A DNA stretch of 64,000 bases, taken from positions 186,001-250,000 of the forward strand of contig MU839096.1 of the NCBI GenBank assembly GCA_030685235.1, written 5' to 3'. Shown piece after piece: positions 23,468 to 33,693 of this stretch. The notes beneath the pieces are model-generated. The model worked only from the letters and a program-made list of their open reading frames with translations, made no database searches and was not told where the DNA came from. Positions within the stretch are counted from its first letter, which is position 1. The number at the start of each line of letters is the position of its first letter. Source of the DNA: Copromyces sp. CBS 386.78 (taxonomy: Eukaryota > Ascomycota > Sordariomycetes > Sordariales > Sordariaceae). The position numbers were made by a program, and so were the translations under genes.

Positions 23468-23618
23468 CTACACCTCTGCCGGCATATGAAAGGTTAATTT
23501 TTGACTTTTGCCACAGCGTGGCACTTACAGAAAAGTGCCCAGCCGCTAACCTCTGTTCCCCTACTTTCTGTAGGATCGACGTACTCGCCCTAACATTCAT
23601 ATCCCGGCAGAGGTGTAG
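23468..23618. mobile_element. Putative miniature inverted-repeat element (MITE-like)
   Basis: Left arm 23468-23490 (CTACACCTCTGCCGG...) and right arm 23596-23618 are reverse complements over 23 bp with a single mismatch. If the element proper starts CACCTCTGCC at 23471 and ends GGCAGAGGTG at 23615, it is 145 bp and flanked on both sides by TA, the target duplication of Tc1/mariner-type elements. The interior has no coding frame but contains further short complementary pieces (GGCACTT/AAGTGCC). Mobility is inferred only from structure. Confidence 0.6.
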
Positions 23619-23649
23619 CTGAGTCATCCAAACCCTTGTAAAAAAACTA

Positions 23650-23691
23650 CTCCCATAGATAAGCCACCGATTGGTAGCTTATCTATGGGAG
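23650..23691. repeat. Perfect 15-bp hairpin (palindrome)
   Basis: CTCCCATAGATAAGC at 23650-23664 is followed by its exact reverse complement at 23677-23691, with a 12-base loop whose ACC/GGT ends can also pair. It lies 31 bp after the MITE-like element. No T-run follows, so it is not an obvious terminator. Confidence 0.9.
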
Positions 23692-24089
23692 AGCGGACGG
23701 GATCCCGAGTTTTCTACCATCTATGGTCGTATGTGTTGATTTGTTATGAAGCAACAGCTTAAAATGTTGGGAATAATCCGCCCTTCTTAGCGTGGGACGG
23801 TTCTTCGCCGACTTACACGCTACGCTTGGCGTTGACGGTTCTTCCTTTTTACTTGTTTTGGATTATCAACATTCTGATCAGGCTTCTTTAACTGAGCCAG
23901 ACTGAACCAAAGGCATTAAACAGGACAAAGAACTGCTCGAGATGTCATGGTAAGATGTGCTGCATACCCTTCTGGGCGAGTGTCGTCCAAGACCCGAACC
24001 AACCGCTGTAGCCCCATTGTTCCTATTTTCAGCAACATCACCTACATACATCAGAATAGAAATCTGAGGAAGGGCTGCCCATGGGCACC

Positions 24090-24633
24090 CAGACTCTCTC
24101 CCCTCTCCCTCATCCTCCTCGGGATGCCAAGGCAGCCAGTTATTTTGGGTCGGAAACTCTGGGATGATGTAAGCAAAACAAGAAGAACGGTGTTCTCCCA
24201 GATTACTCCAGTTTCAGCATGGATCAGGGGGGTTGGGTTTGATATAAGCTCGAAAGGACATACATACCTAGTACAGATGGGATTCTGTATCAGGGAGTCA
24301 TCTTATGACAGTTATCTATCATGGATCTTTTATTGAGTTCTCCCCCATTTTCGAAACGTCATCAGTTTTTGGTCGGGGTCAATGCCTGGGAGGGCCTGGA
24401 TATGCCTTCAACTCCCACTATCCACTTGACCACAATGTTCTTTTGCGTGGACCGACATCCACCGGAAGAGAAAAGAACCTAAGTTTGGTCATGGGAAACC
24501 AGCCCCTCCTTTCCCCTCCGAATGCTATGCCAGGGCAGCTATTTTGAGCGTATAATAAGAAGTGGAAGGAAGATGTTCTTCCAGATTACACCAGTTTCAG
24601 CCAGTATGGATCAGGGAGGATGAGTTGATATGA
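24090..24633 (+). repeat. Diverged direct duplication
   Basis: Segment 24090-24255 and segment 24490-24633 share ordered blocks: CCCTCTCC/CCCCTCC, ATGCCA(A)GG, GCAGC..TTATTTTG, then GATTACxCCAGTTTCAG and ATGGATCAGGG, separated by about 380-400 bp. A further pair, TTCGAAACGTC near 24350 and TTCGAAATGTC near 24753, extends it. Non-coding. Confidence 0.6.
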
Positions 24634-25480
24634 CTGGAGTCTGACATGAGATGACGAGATACAGCTTCAGACGAGGCTTCCCGATCGCAGTAGATATCGG
24701 GTTTTCTGGTCTTTGTACCTCCTGAACGGGTGTCTTTTGCTTTACTTGCGATTTCGAAATGTCGTAAATTTGTTGTCAAGGTGCCAGGGAAAACCTAGAT
24801 GTTCTGAACCTTGCCTTCCACCTAACTAGCAGGTAGGTACTGTTTTGTTGTGCAGATTGACATCAAAATTCCGGTTTGTATGGTTTGTGCACTGAGAAAG
24901 AAAGAAGTGGAAGTTGGTCGGCAGTTGAGGTCCTTTGTGATGGCCATGGCATGTAGGTTCGTTGGCACAGAGAGGCTGACTTGACGGGATGTTGTTCTTG
25001 CATCGGTGCCAACCGCCAACTGCCAGCATCGCCAACAGACACGGTTGAGAACTTGATCGACTTGAGGGCTACCAGTGTCACGCTGATGGAGGCTGGAAAA
25101 GGCGACAACGAAAAGGGCTTGATTCTGGAGTTGTCTAACGGAAGAGGAAACGGAAACCAGGGCGGCCTAAATACCTGGAAGGCGTGTGCCAGTGAATGGG
25201 CAAGGCCCAGTGAATGGGCGGCCCAAGGCACGGACTTCCAACACACGCACTTAGTAGAAACAGGCGCACGATGCAAATGACCTTACATGGTTGTCGATTC
25301 TGTGCCTGAGCGATCTGGTTTTTTCCCCTTCACGCATCTTGTTGAAAGCGGAGGGGACGGGGCATGGTGAGTGGGAAGTGGGAAGTGGAAGTGGTTGCGT
25401 GCATCCATGGTCCCAAAATGACCCTTCAATCGGGGTTTATAAAGAACCTCAGGTGAGCGAGTACTCATCACTTGACAGAT

Positions 25481-25760
25481 GGCAGCGTGGTCGAGCGGTG
25501 TAGTGCGCAACCCGCCACGCAATACGTGGTAGGTACCGTGGTTGGAGGTTGCGCGCTCACGCCACCTGGAACCCCTGGAGTACAGGCTATGGATACTTAT
25601 TGCATCACTAATGCTGGGGAAACGGGGACCACTCCAGTGGAAGTAATGGCTATGGTGGCGTCTTCCGGTTACGCATTAATAGGGCTCTTCTACTCCCTCC
25701 CACTACGTCGTAACGTCAGCCGTTCGATCCCTGCTCTTGTCCTCTTTCTTTTGGACTTTT
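25481..25760 (+). ncRNA. Candidate RNA polymerase III transcript of unknown identity
   Basis: An A-box match (TGGTCGAGCGG, 25489-25499) lies near the 5' end, and a B-box match (GTTCGATCC, about 25722-25730) lies about 230 bp downstream. T-runs follow (TTTTGG near 25750, then six T near 25758). The sequence between can fold into strong helices: GTGCGCAACC with GGTTGCGCGC; inside it CCACG with CGTGG; ACGCCACC (25559-25566) with GGTGGCGT (25654-25661); and CCCCTGGAGT with ACTCCAGTGG. The size, about 270 nt, would suit a fungal SRP RNA, and a TGTAGT follows the A box, but I could not find the conserved SRP helix 8 AGCAG signature. It is not a tRNA. A 120-codon frame overlaps but has no ATG start near its beginning. 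Confidence 0.4.
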
Positions 25761-26570
25761 TTCGGTTGCTTTTTGTTTGGCGATGGATGCGATGCGCGGC
25801 TGCGATGTTTTCTTTCGGATATAATGGATAGGTAAAGCAGATGACGAAGATGAAGCTATCACCAGATCTTGGCAGTGCTTTTAGCGTCTCTCAGTTGTGC
25901 GAGTGATAGACACGAAAGGGGTGTTGGCAGGGTTAGGGTCAAACACTGCGCTCTTCCCGATGTTGTTTGTGAGGCCCGCATCACTCGCCTCCTACATCTC
26001 ACCCATGGATGTTTTCAACCAGATTCATGATTTGAATCCACTTGCTCCGGGCTTTTCAACTCTGCTCGACCGGACTGCGAGGTTGTTCGGACTTTGGTGT
26101 GCGTTATGGCCACATAGGGAAGGAATGATATCCGGCACTCAGAACTGGCAAGGTCGATCGCAACGCCTACAGGCAGTGCAGGCAGGTGTGTAGCAAAAAT
26201 GACGGAAGCTGCGAAGGAACGATTCCGTGGTTTTCTTTCAGCAGATGTTCAAACTCTCATGGTCGGTCATTCGGTCGTGTTGGTTCTTCCATGTTGGTTT
26301 TTGTTGGTGTTGGTTCAGCTCCCTCGACGGGAGACAAAGACTCGCGCCTGGCACAGAACGAATGTGAGCATGATCATTGTGGGATAGCCGCTCAAGTCAG
26401 AGTCCCGTTCCAGTCATGGAAACCAAGGACTGGGAGGCAGGTCGGTTTCTTTCCATGCGTGTATACCAGATTTGACTCTGACATCTACCAAGAACAGACG
26501 CCCAAGCTTGAATTCGTCCCTCTCACGAACCAAAGTTTTCCAGTCCGGCGACGCCTTGCCCCCTACCACA
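25761..26570. other. Intergenic; probable promoter and leader of the next gene
   Basis: No gene is supportable. Frames here start without ATG. The last part runs in frame into the gene at 26571, but no in-frame ATG precedes that start back to at least 26472. Confidence 0.5.
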
Positions 26571-27992
26571 ATGCCTGCCCGAGCCGATATCATCGAGCCA
26601 ACGGAAAGCCCGCCCGAACGAACGGAGATGGCTGAGGTTTACTCCCCATATCGTACCGTTCACGGCGATGATGCCCTTCTGGATCGGGGCAGAACTGATG
26701 CTGATACCAGTCTGCCAAGAACATTCAACCTCCACAGCTCCATGCTTTCCCAAATCTGTTGGTTCAACCAACTCAAGGGGTCTCGCAGCATATCATACCA
26801 CCTCAACCTCATCCTCGCCCACAACCACTCCCATCGTTTTACCTCTGCCCGTTTGAAAAACCGACCCCTATCCCTCCTCGAAGTTGTTTTAGCTGGGGGA
26901 AACAAGTTACCTTCAGGTCTCTACCCCTCAACAGAGAATGTTGACCTCCTCTGGCAAAGTTGCCAATTTACAGTGAATAAAATCAACCAGGAATTATATC
27001 CCTTCGTCGCGCTGAAGGATATGGAGCCTCACCATCAAGTCACTGCGCCAAAGGCATCAAAGTCGGGCAAAGACAAGACTGAATACGAGCAAAACAACTA
27101 CGCCGACCTCCTCCCCTTCGCCAACCGCGCCCTCGTCCCCATCCACCCCCGCTTCATATATTTCCTCGTCTCTATGCCCGAGGGCATCGAGCTCCTCAAC
27201 CGAGACTGCCACTGCGAGGATAGGGCCTTCGAACCCGACGAGAATGGCAAATTAGTCTGCAAATGTACCCCTTCCGACCGCCTCAAGTGGCACGAAAAGC
27301 GAATCAAGAAATTACTCTGCGCTTCCGTATTCGAACACCGCTTCTTGCTTCCGTCCGTCAATGACATTCGACCTTTCTACAAGAAACACGTTCAACTCAT
27401 CGAGTCCTCAACGGAGCTCTGTCACCTGGCGGATTTAGTGGAAGGCGATGAGCAGATAGTGCATCTTACGACTGCTCAAGGATCCTCCAGCTCCAGGGGT
27501 ATCGTCAAGGCGTCCACAATGCCATCCGCCCGGACTCAAACCCGAACCCAAACCGTTACCTCCCGGGGCGCTTCCGTCCCCTGGTACATGGAAGGAAGCT
27601 GGGGAAGGAAAGAAGGTTGGTTTCCTCGGGAATGGGTGGACGAGTTTTCGAGGGACCAGAAGGGACCGTGGGAGAGGTTTTGGGGGATTTTCACTTCTCC
27701 TTCTGGCAAGAAGCAGAGGAGTGAGGAGATATTGAGTGTCGGGCGACAGAACCAGCAGGGAGTGGATAAGGGACGTTCAAAGGTCGAAACGAAGAAGATA
27801 TTGGAGGGTAAGAAAGTGGAGACGAAGGTTTTGATGGAAGCTGATACATCTATGAAGAAGGGAAATGCCTCTAGGAGCACCACTAGGAGCACGGAAAGAG
27901 AAGGGAGAGGGGAAGAGCAGTTGGATGTACCTGTCGATAGCCGCCCTCCTCCTCCACCACCATATCAAGCTGATAGGAGGAGGGATGAGTGA
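26571..27992 (+). CDS. Uncharacterised fungal protein, 473 aa
   Basis: A single long frame from ATG 26571 (context CACAATGCC, good for fungi; MPARADIIEP) to TGA at 27990-27992. The frame is open upstream without an ATG, so an unseen 5' exon is possible; an internal ATG lies at 26628. Residues about 45-300 look like a folded region (LSQICWFNQLKGSRSI, NRPLSLLEVVLAGG, YADLLPFANRALVPIHPRF), with a small Cys-rich piece CHCEDRAFEPDENGKLVCKC near residue 220. Residues 300-470 are basic and low-complexity, containing GSWGRKEGWFPREW, several Lys/Glu-rich heptad-like stretches and an SRPPPPPPYQ motif near the end. No signal peptide or membrane segment. I do not recognise the family. It is convergent with the transporter gene at 28357. 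Confidence 0.75.
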   Translation: MPARADIIEPTESPPERTEMAEVYSPYRTVHGDDALLDRGRTDADTSLPRTFNLHSSMLSQICWFNQLKGSRSISYHLNLILAHNHSHRFTSARLKNRPLSLLEVVLAGGNKLPSGLYPSTENVDLLWQSCQFTVNKINQELYPFVALKDMEPHHQVTAPKASKSGKDKTEYEQNNYADLLPFANRALVPIHPRFIYFLVSMPEGIELLNRDCHCEDRAFEPDENGKLVCKCTPSDRLKWHEKRIKKLLCASVFEHRFLLPSVNDIRPFYKKHVQLIESSTELCHLADLVEGDEQIVHLTTAQGSSSSRGIVKASTMPSARTQTRTQTVTSRGASVPWYMEGSWGRKEGWFPREWVDEFSRDQKGPWERFWGIFTSPSGKKQRSEEILSVGRQNQQGVDKGRSKVETKKILEGKKVETKVLMEADTSMKKGNASRSTTRSTEREGRGEEQLDVPVDSRPPPPPPYQADRRRDE

Positions 27993-28356
27993 TGAGGATA
28001 GTGACGGAAGAAGGGGTATAGCTGGTCAGGCCATGTTTGTTCATCAGATACCAAGTTGCGGAGTGTACTGCTGGTTCATGGGAATTTTTTTAATTTTTTT
28101 TTTTTTTTTTTGGATGTAGTGATGCCAAGAATTTGAATAGGGGTTTAATCTCAGGTCTCCTCAAAGACATATCAGCTTCATTATGTGCATGTACAGTACC
28201 CCCCCAAAGCAAGTGACGCACATAAAGCTAGAGCTCTGACATGAATGATTTTCGCTAGAGGTATGTAACGATCTAGACTATGTTCATATATACCCAACAG
28301 TCCATTCTATTTTTTGTGTTCCCCGGGTAAACACCCTTAAGCCAACAAAAGCACAA
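27993..28356. other. Convergent intergenic spacer with an 18-T run
   Basis: Shared 3' flank of the plus-strand gene ending at 27992 and the minus-strand transporter ending at 28357. It includes an uninterrupted T run at 28094-28111 and a CCCCCC stretch near 28200. Probably both polyadenylation regions. Confidence 0.7.
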
Positions 28357-31300
28357 TCAACCAGCCATAGTAAGCGTATAGCTCGTGATGACGCTCATCC
28401 TTTCGCTCGTCAACTTTAACCCCATCCTCAACAACTCCCTCGCCACATCCGGCTGCTCCTTCTGCAACTTCTCCCACCCTTCCTGATCCATCATCCACAG
28501 CACACAATCACGCTCAACCACACACGTCGCCGTTCTCGTCGTCTCCGAGAAGAACGGCAGTTCTCCGCACGTCGTTCCCGCCACGATACTCTCACAGAGC
28601 CAGCCCTGGGGCAGGTCGTACTCGGCTCTAAGCATTCCTTGCTCGAGCAGGTAAAACCCTTCCGCCTTCTCACCGCGCCGGAAAATAACAGTTCCTGCAG
28701 GATACTGGAGCCGTTTGAAGTAACCCACGGCACGGAACCAGAAATCCTCGTTTTTGTCGCTGACGTCCTGGAAGATCTGGAGCATCAGCCGCAGCGGCTC
28801 CTTAAAGCTCTGCCACCTTGTTGACACTCGTTGCTGCTCCGCTTGCTGGTTGAGCGCGTGGCGAGCTGCCACCTGGAGGTGGCTGCGGCGGGGAGAAGAT
28901 CCGAGGGGCTCTAGCGAAGGCTGGAGAGAGGATGTTTGGGCAGAGGGCACTTGCAAGCTGCTGGAAGGTGAAGAAAGTGATGTTCGCGAAAGACGGGCTG
29001 CTTCCTGACTGGCGTACAACGTCTTGAGAAGCTCATTCTCACAGTATTCCAAGGCCGAGTTGAGCTCGGGAAGAAGCTTAACGTCAATCCCATCTTCACC
29101 GAGACCGGCCGCTCTGAGGTGACGACCCAGCTCTTGTTCGGTGTCGACACCGCTGATGATCAGCTCGACGCCCTTGTGATTGAGTAGGCGGGTGATGGTG
29201 TTGAACACCTCTCCGGCTGAGTAGTCGACGCCGTTGACCAGCCACAGGTCGATGATGAGGAACCGAATGGGGTGGTTGTTGAACTCTTCATCAGAGATCA
29301 TAGCCCTGATCTTTTCCTCCACGCTCACAATAGTTCCAAAAAATAGATAGCCGGCAAGCTTGATAATGTTGACCTGCTTTCCAACATCTCTGAGGTAATG
29401 TTGTTGGGTGGGGTTTCTCCTGACCGTGGACCCCACCACCTCTCCGGAGTAAGATGCTCTTACAGCGGAAACTCTGGATGTCTGGATGATGAGAGCGGCA
29501 AATGCGCAAAGAATACCAACTCCGATACCAATGACGAAATCGTAGGTACCCATGACCACGACGATGACAAGCACAGTCATGTATTCAAGCCACTTCAGCT
29601 TCTTCCTTGGCTGCCAAACCGCCTCGATAAGCAGCTCGAAACCAAGGTCGAAGATGAGAACTCCAACCATCATGACAGGTATGAACCCAATCAGAGAAGG
29701 ACCAATCATCATCACGAGGAAAGTAAGGGCAGCAAGCATCATACCCCCCAATCGAGTGTTTCCTCCAGAGCGCATGAAAAATACGCTGTTGGCATAAACC
29801 AGGTAGTTCTGGATGCTGCCAAAGCACCCTGACAGGAAGTTTGAGTAGCCGTGTAGCTTGAGCTCATGATCAAGGTCAGCGTGGTCTTCGCCGATATTTT
29901 GCGCCAGGGCTGGGACATTGATAGGCACGTGTAGGATGCCAAAGAAGGTCAGCGCAAACATTGCGGGGATACACTGCACAATGGCACTCCAATCGACCTT
30001 GTGAAACTCTGCGAAAAGAAGTCAGTAATGTCCTTGCATGTCACGGATCAGAGAGTGCTTACTGTACAAAGTGTAAAAATACCACCACGGCTCACCGGGT
30101 GGAGGCCCCTCAAACACCCAGCCATGTTTCTGCAAAAAGTCTGGGTCGGGGCCGCCCAAGATGAACGAGACCATGTAGAACAAGGCAGGAATGGTGAGGA
30201 TATAAAGGGGAAGGAAATACTTGGACGTAATCTTCGTTTGGCCGTAGAACAGAACGATCGCCAAACCGAGAGGTATCGTCCATAACGGGACAGTGTCTGA
30301 CTGAATGAGTCGTTTCAGGGTGTCCAGATCGTAGTTAAGGCTGCCGTCCAGACGAGCCGTCACCTCGAAGCCCGTGGCGATCAGGAACCAGCCGACACCA
30401 CCGATACAGCCGATCAGGATATGACGTGGGATGAAACCCACGAGATAGCCAAACTTGAACTTGCCCATAAGGTAGAATACAGTGCCTGTGAGCATCGAGC
30501 TCAGCGCGTAAGATGTGATGGTGGTTGCAATGACAGCTTCTGGGTCATCTTCGCCGACAATTTCGGTAATGGTACCAGCCATACTGTGGAAAAATGGTAC
30601 AACCTCGATCTTGAATGCTGTTAGTACCCATGAATGAACGCTCAAAGAAAAGGGGAGAGATTACTCACCAGCTCCGAGCCAACACCACCCTTGAACACGC
30701 TCCCAAAGGAGAATGTCAGCTGCGATATGATTGTGCTGACGTAGAAGATTGAGATACCGGCGGATCCCAAGCTTGAAAAAATCGGACTTCCCAAAGGGAA
30801 TAGAATCATGCCGTACGAAAGCGCATCAAGAATGTTCAACAAGAGTCCAACAATGACAGCCGGTAAGCACGTTACAGGCGCAACGATAACATTCTCCCAT
30901 AGGGCATGACGGTCCCAGCGCTTGGGGTTTGCTGCAACTTTGGCGATGCTGGTAAAGCGATCTCTTCTGTCCCTCGCGGAATCGGCAATCTTTGTTGTCC
31001 ATCGCCTTTTCGGTGTCTTTTGGTCTTCAATATCAGCTTCGTGGCTGGAGCCGTTGGCCATACCGTAGCTGTGCCGGGCTTCGCGTGATGTGGTCCGAAG
31101 CAGCGGCGCGTGCTCGTCTGAAGTATCGGCTGCCTCTGCATGTCGTTCGGTTGAAGGCTGTGCTGGTGCCGGATGTTTCCAAGAGCCTCTCCTGCTGCTT
31201 TCTCCATTTTCCCATGATTCATCTTCCTCCTGCGGCTCATCGTTATTTGAAGCCGGCATATGAATCGTATTCGGCGGCGACCTCCTCAGCATTGTAGTGA

Positions 31301-31911
31301 GCATTGATGGTCCCTCGACTGATGATTTGACATCGGTTTCCTCTGGCGACGGGGGCTCAGACACTTCGTTTATGGTATCTTGATGTCTACCATTACCCTC
31401 CTCGGCACCTTCAGTGTCAGCGCCCTGAGCTGTGTGGCCGAGAATCGTCTGTTGTGAGACGGAAGATCGTCTTCGGTTCAGGAACGCCGGGCTCTGTCCG
31501 TCTTTCGAGTCGGAAAGAAAATAGTTTGCTAGTTCGGCAGTATCCTGGCGAACGGACTGTGCGTATTGATAACTGTCGAGAGGAGCTGTGAAGAGACGAA
31601 CAAGCACAAGTCAGTGGTGTATCAGCCGAGAAGGGTAGTTATCAGTGGAGGGTTCTAGTCATACCTAGGTTATCGCGGACCGAGCCGTGAATGAAGGACC
31701 TCAGGGGTTCGCGGTGGGCAACTGAATTCACCGAAGTTGCATATAGCTGATGCACATCGTTGCTGGGTGTATCCTGACAGGATCTTGCTGGGATGGTTGT
31801 GGAAGAACTCGAAGACTCTATTTCCTCCTGGGCCGAAGCATACTGCGAAACGGAGGAAGACCGTCTGGGAGATCTCCTCCACGAGGAGAAGCCAACCGCT
31901 GGAGACGACAT
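28357..31911 (-). CDS. vsb1: SulP/SLC26 transporter with STAS and cyclic-nucleotide-binding-like domain (Vsb1/Ygr125w type)
   Basis: Predicted vacuolar membrane transporter of the SulP fold; the yeast relative Vsb1 (Ygr125w) is needed for storage of basic amino acids in the vacuole. Four exons: 31911-31665, 31585-30669, 30609-30063 and 30008-28357, with introns of 79, 59 and 54 bp (GTATGA, GTGAGT and GTAAGC donors; a TACTAAC branch in the second). Joined coding length is 3,363 bp, 1,120 aa, in frame at every junction. Residues 1-270 are a long, acidic, Ser-rich cytosolic N-terminus. Membrane segments begin at [20 protein letters not shown] and run to about residue 750. STAS follows at about 780-880 ([20 protein letters not shown]). 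A CRP-like domain at about 1000-1110 ends the protein ([36 protein letters not shown]). The start ATG at 31911 (MSSPAVGF) is the first in frame. Sure of family and domain order; transported substrate is by analogy only. Confidence 0.92.
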
Positions 31912-33693
31912 GAGGGGTCGCAAAGACGCAACACCCTACAGGATGCTACCGAGAGGCAAGGGCAGTTGATAAGCCGTCGGGTCGTCTCGAGAAGTCCGAG
32001 GTGACAGGTGAGGGAGGTGCAAGATGCCGTCACTGACTGTACGTGGGGGAGTTGACGAGCACCGAGCAACCTAATGCTTGCCTGCCAGCTGAACTGCGAT
32101 GTGGTGTAGACTGAGAAGGATGATGTGATGCGGAAGCGAGTAAAAGCACGTCAATGCGGGAAAGCAATGTGACGGGAAGGGAACGTAAAAAGATTCAAGA
32201 TCAGTACAGAAAATACAGCACCTCCTCTGATGCAGACATGTATGTAGGTGTGCGTGAACAGAAGAAAACGTGACAAGTATCCTAGGATAAAGTGGAAAGG
32301 CCGAGCTATCGTAGAAGGTCCGTCCACCTCAGCTCTGGAGGCGATTCGAGGAATGCAGGTTAGAAGCAAAAATTCTATGGAGCAATCTCACCAGCATCGG
32401 TTGATGTCCAGCAACACGCAAGCACCGACCACGCCATGTTGCATCCGGCTGGAATTCTTTGGCCGCCCCGCCTGCAAAGACTTGAGCCTAACAGGGATAG
32501 TAATCCATAAACTCCAAACGGTTCGGGGTTTCCATGTCGTCCCGTCGTAGCGTCTGTCGTAGCGCCGGAGGAGAACCGCTGAACCAGAGCTGGTACGGTC
32601 CATGATCAGTTGAAGCCGATGATAGGTACTAGGAGTTGCTGTTTGGGTGGTCTGGACTCGTTGTATTTGGCTGGGCATGGTGGGGTTGAGGCCGTTGCAT
32701 GATGCAATCCATGTTCCACCATTCACAGAGCCTCCCCAGTGCGAATTGGGTTCTCTTTGGTGTAAACAAATTGAACACACATCCCAGCAACTGTCAATCT
32801 TGCTCCACGTGTGACAGACTGAGCGACAGCGAGCACATGGCAATGAACTATCAAAAAGTTTACATAACGCTATTACTATTCTTGTCTCTTTCTTCACATG
32901 GGCAACAGTTGCTATAGTTTGACATATTGGACTGTTCAGTGTCTCTTCATTCTCTTTGCTCGAGTTGCCTCTCAGTACAAGTACCTGCTATCAACGAAGC
33001 AGCGAGGAAAAGTGTTTTCAGCCGCCACAAACACAGTGTTGCCATGCCAGAGAACTTGGCCACTGGTTGGTAAAAATTTGATGGTCCATGTGAAACCCCT
33101 TGCTGGCTGCCACTCAATGTAGCCTTGACGTCCGCCGTCCTGAGCCGTCGTTCGGGTTCCTGAATCAATGGTCTGGCCGTCAAGGTAACCTTTCTGGCAT
33201 CCTTCCTGCACCCTACAGGCTGAGCGCCCGCCTGGTGGTGGGCTCATAGTCCCTTGTTCCATGCAAGCACTTCTACTGTCCTTCATCAATGGTCCAGCCA
33301 TTGAAAAGAGTAGATGGTAAGTCGATGCCCCATGTAGACTGGAAATACTAGGTTTTCGTTACCTTTTTGCCGTCATCGTGGTGCAAGGACTCGTCAGCTC
33401 TGTATGCCGCGCAAGCCTTCCGAGTTGGTCCTCTGCGTTCCCTCACCCGGCTGGCTGTTGATAATGACCATTGCAAATGGCTTCCTGGATGGCCTGTCCT
33501 TCGATTTAACCTGCCGTTGCCCCGTTGCACTCGTCACTTTCGCTTCGGTACTGATCCCAAGGACCACACCATTAATGGTCTGGAAAAAGCGAGGGAGTTG
33601 TTTGTTCTGTCGCCCCCCGCTGCCGATAGCGGTGATTCATTGCTGGTCTGCAGCAACAAACTCTGATCTCGAAACCTGTCAGGCTGGTATCGT
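31912..33693. other. Intergenic region between the transporter and PSF1
   Basis: Upstream of the transporter and downstream of PSF1, both on the minus strand, so it should hold the transporter promoter. Apart from the weak coding candidate at 32972-33301 I see no gene. Confidence 0.5.
32972..33301 (-). CDS. Weak candidate terminal exon, unknown product
   Basis: A 109-codon minus-strand frame ends TGA at 32974-32972. Its last part (GYIEWQPARGFTWTIKFLPT, SGQVLWHGNTVFVAAENTF) has a protein-like strand pattern. A separate frame around 33560-33440 (TINGVVLGISTEAKVTS) preceded by TTTTTCCAG could be an upstream exon. TI[DN]-containing stretches recur (DGQTIDSG, NGWTIDEG). No clear ATG start or complete splice pattern could be established, and no family recognised. 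It could be a decayed gene or chance. Confidence 0.2.
   Translation of the reverse strand: MAGPLMKDSRSACMEQGTMSPPPGGRSACRVQEGCQKGYLDGQTIDSGTRTTAQDGGRQGYIEWQPARGFTWTIKFLPTSGQVLWHGNTVFVAAENTFPRCFVDSRYLY

Larger units (their letters stand above)
22311..25480. other. Intergenic region with inverted repeats and a diverged duplication
   Basis: About 3.2 kb without a supportable gene. Contents listed separately: a 145-bp miniature-transposon-like inverted repeat (23468-23618), a perfect hairpin (23650-23691) and a diverged direct duplication (24090-24633). Confidence 0.6.

Noticed and set aside
25481..25560. tRNA-Ser/Leu gene at the A-box-like TGGTCGAGCGG
   Set aside because: No T-arm lies within tRNA distance; the only B-box match is about 230 bp away and cannot form a proper T stem.
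25472..25831. Plus-strand coding frame of about 120 codons
   Set aside because: It opens at a non-ATG codon and overlaps a region rich in RNA-like complementary helices. No domain was recognised.
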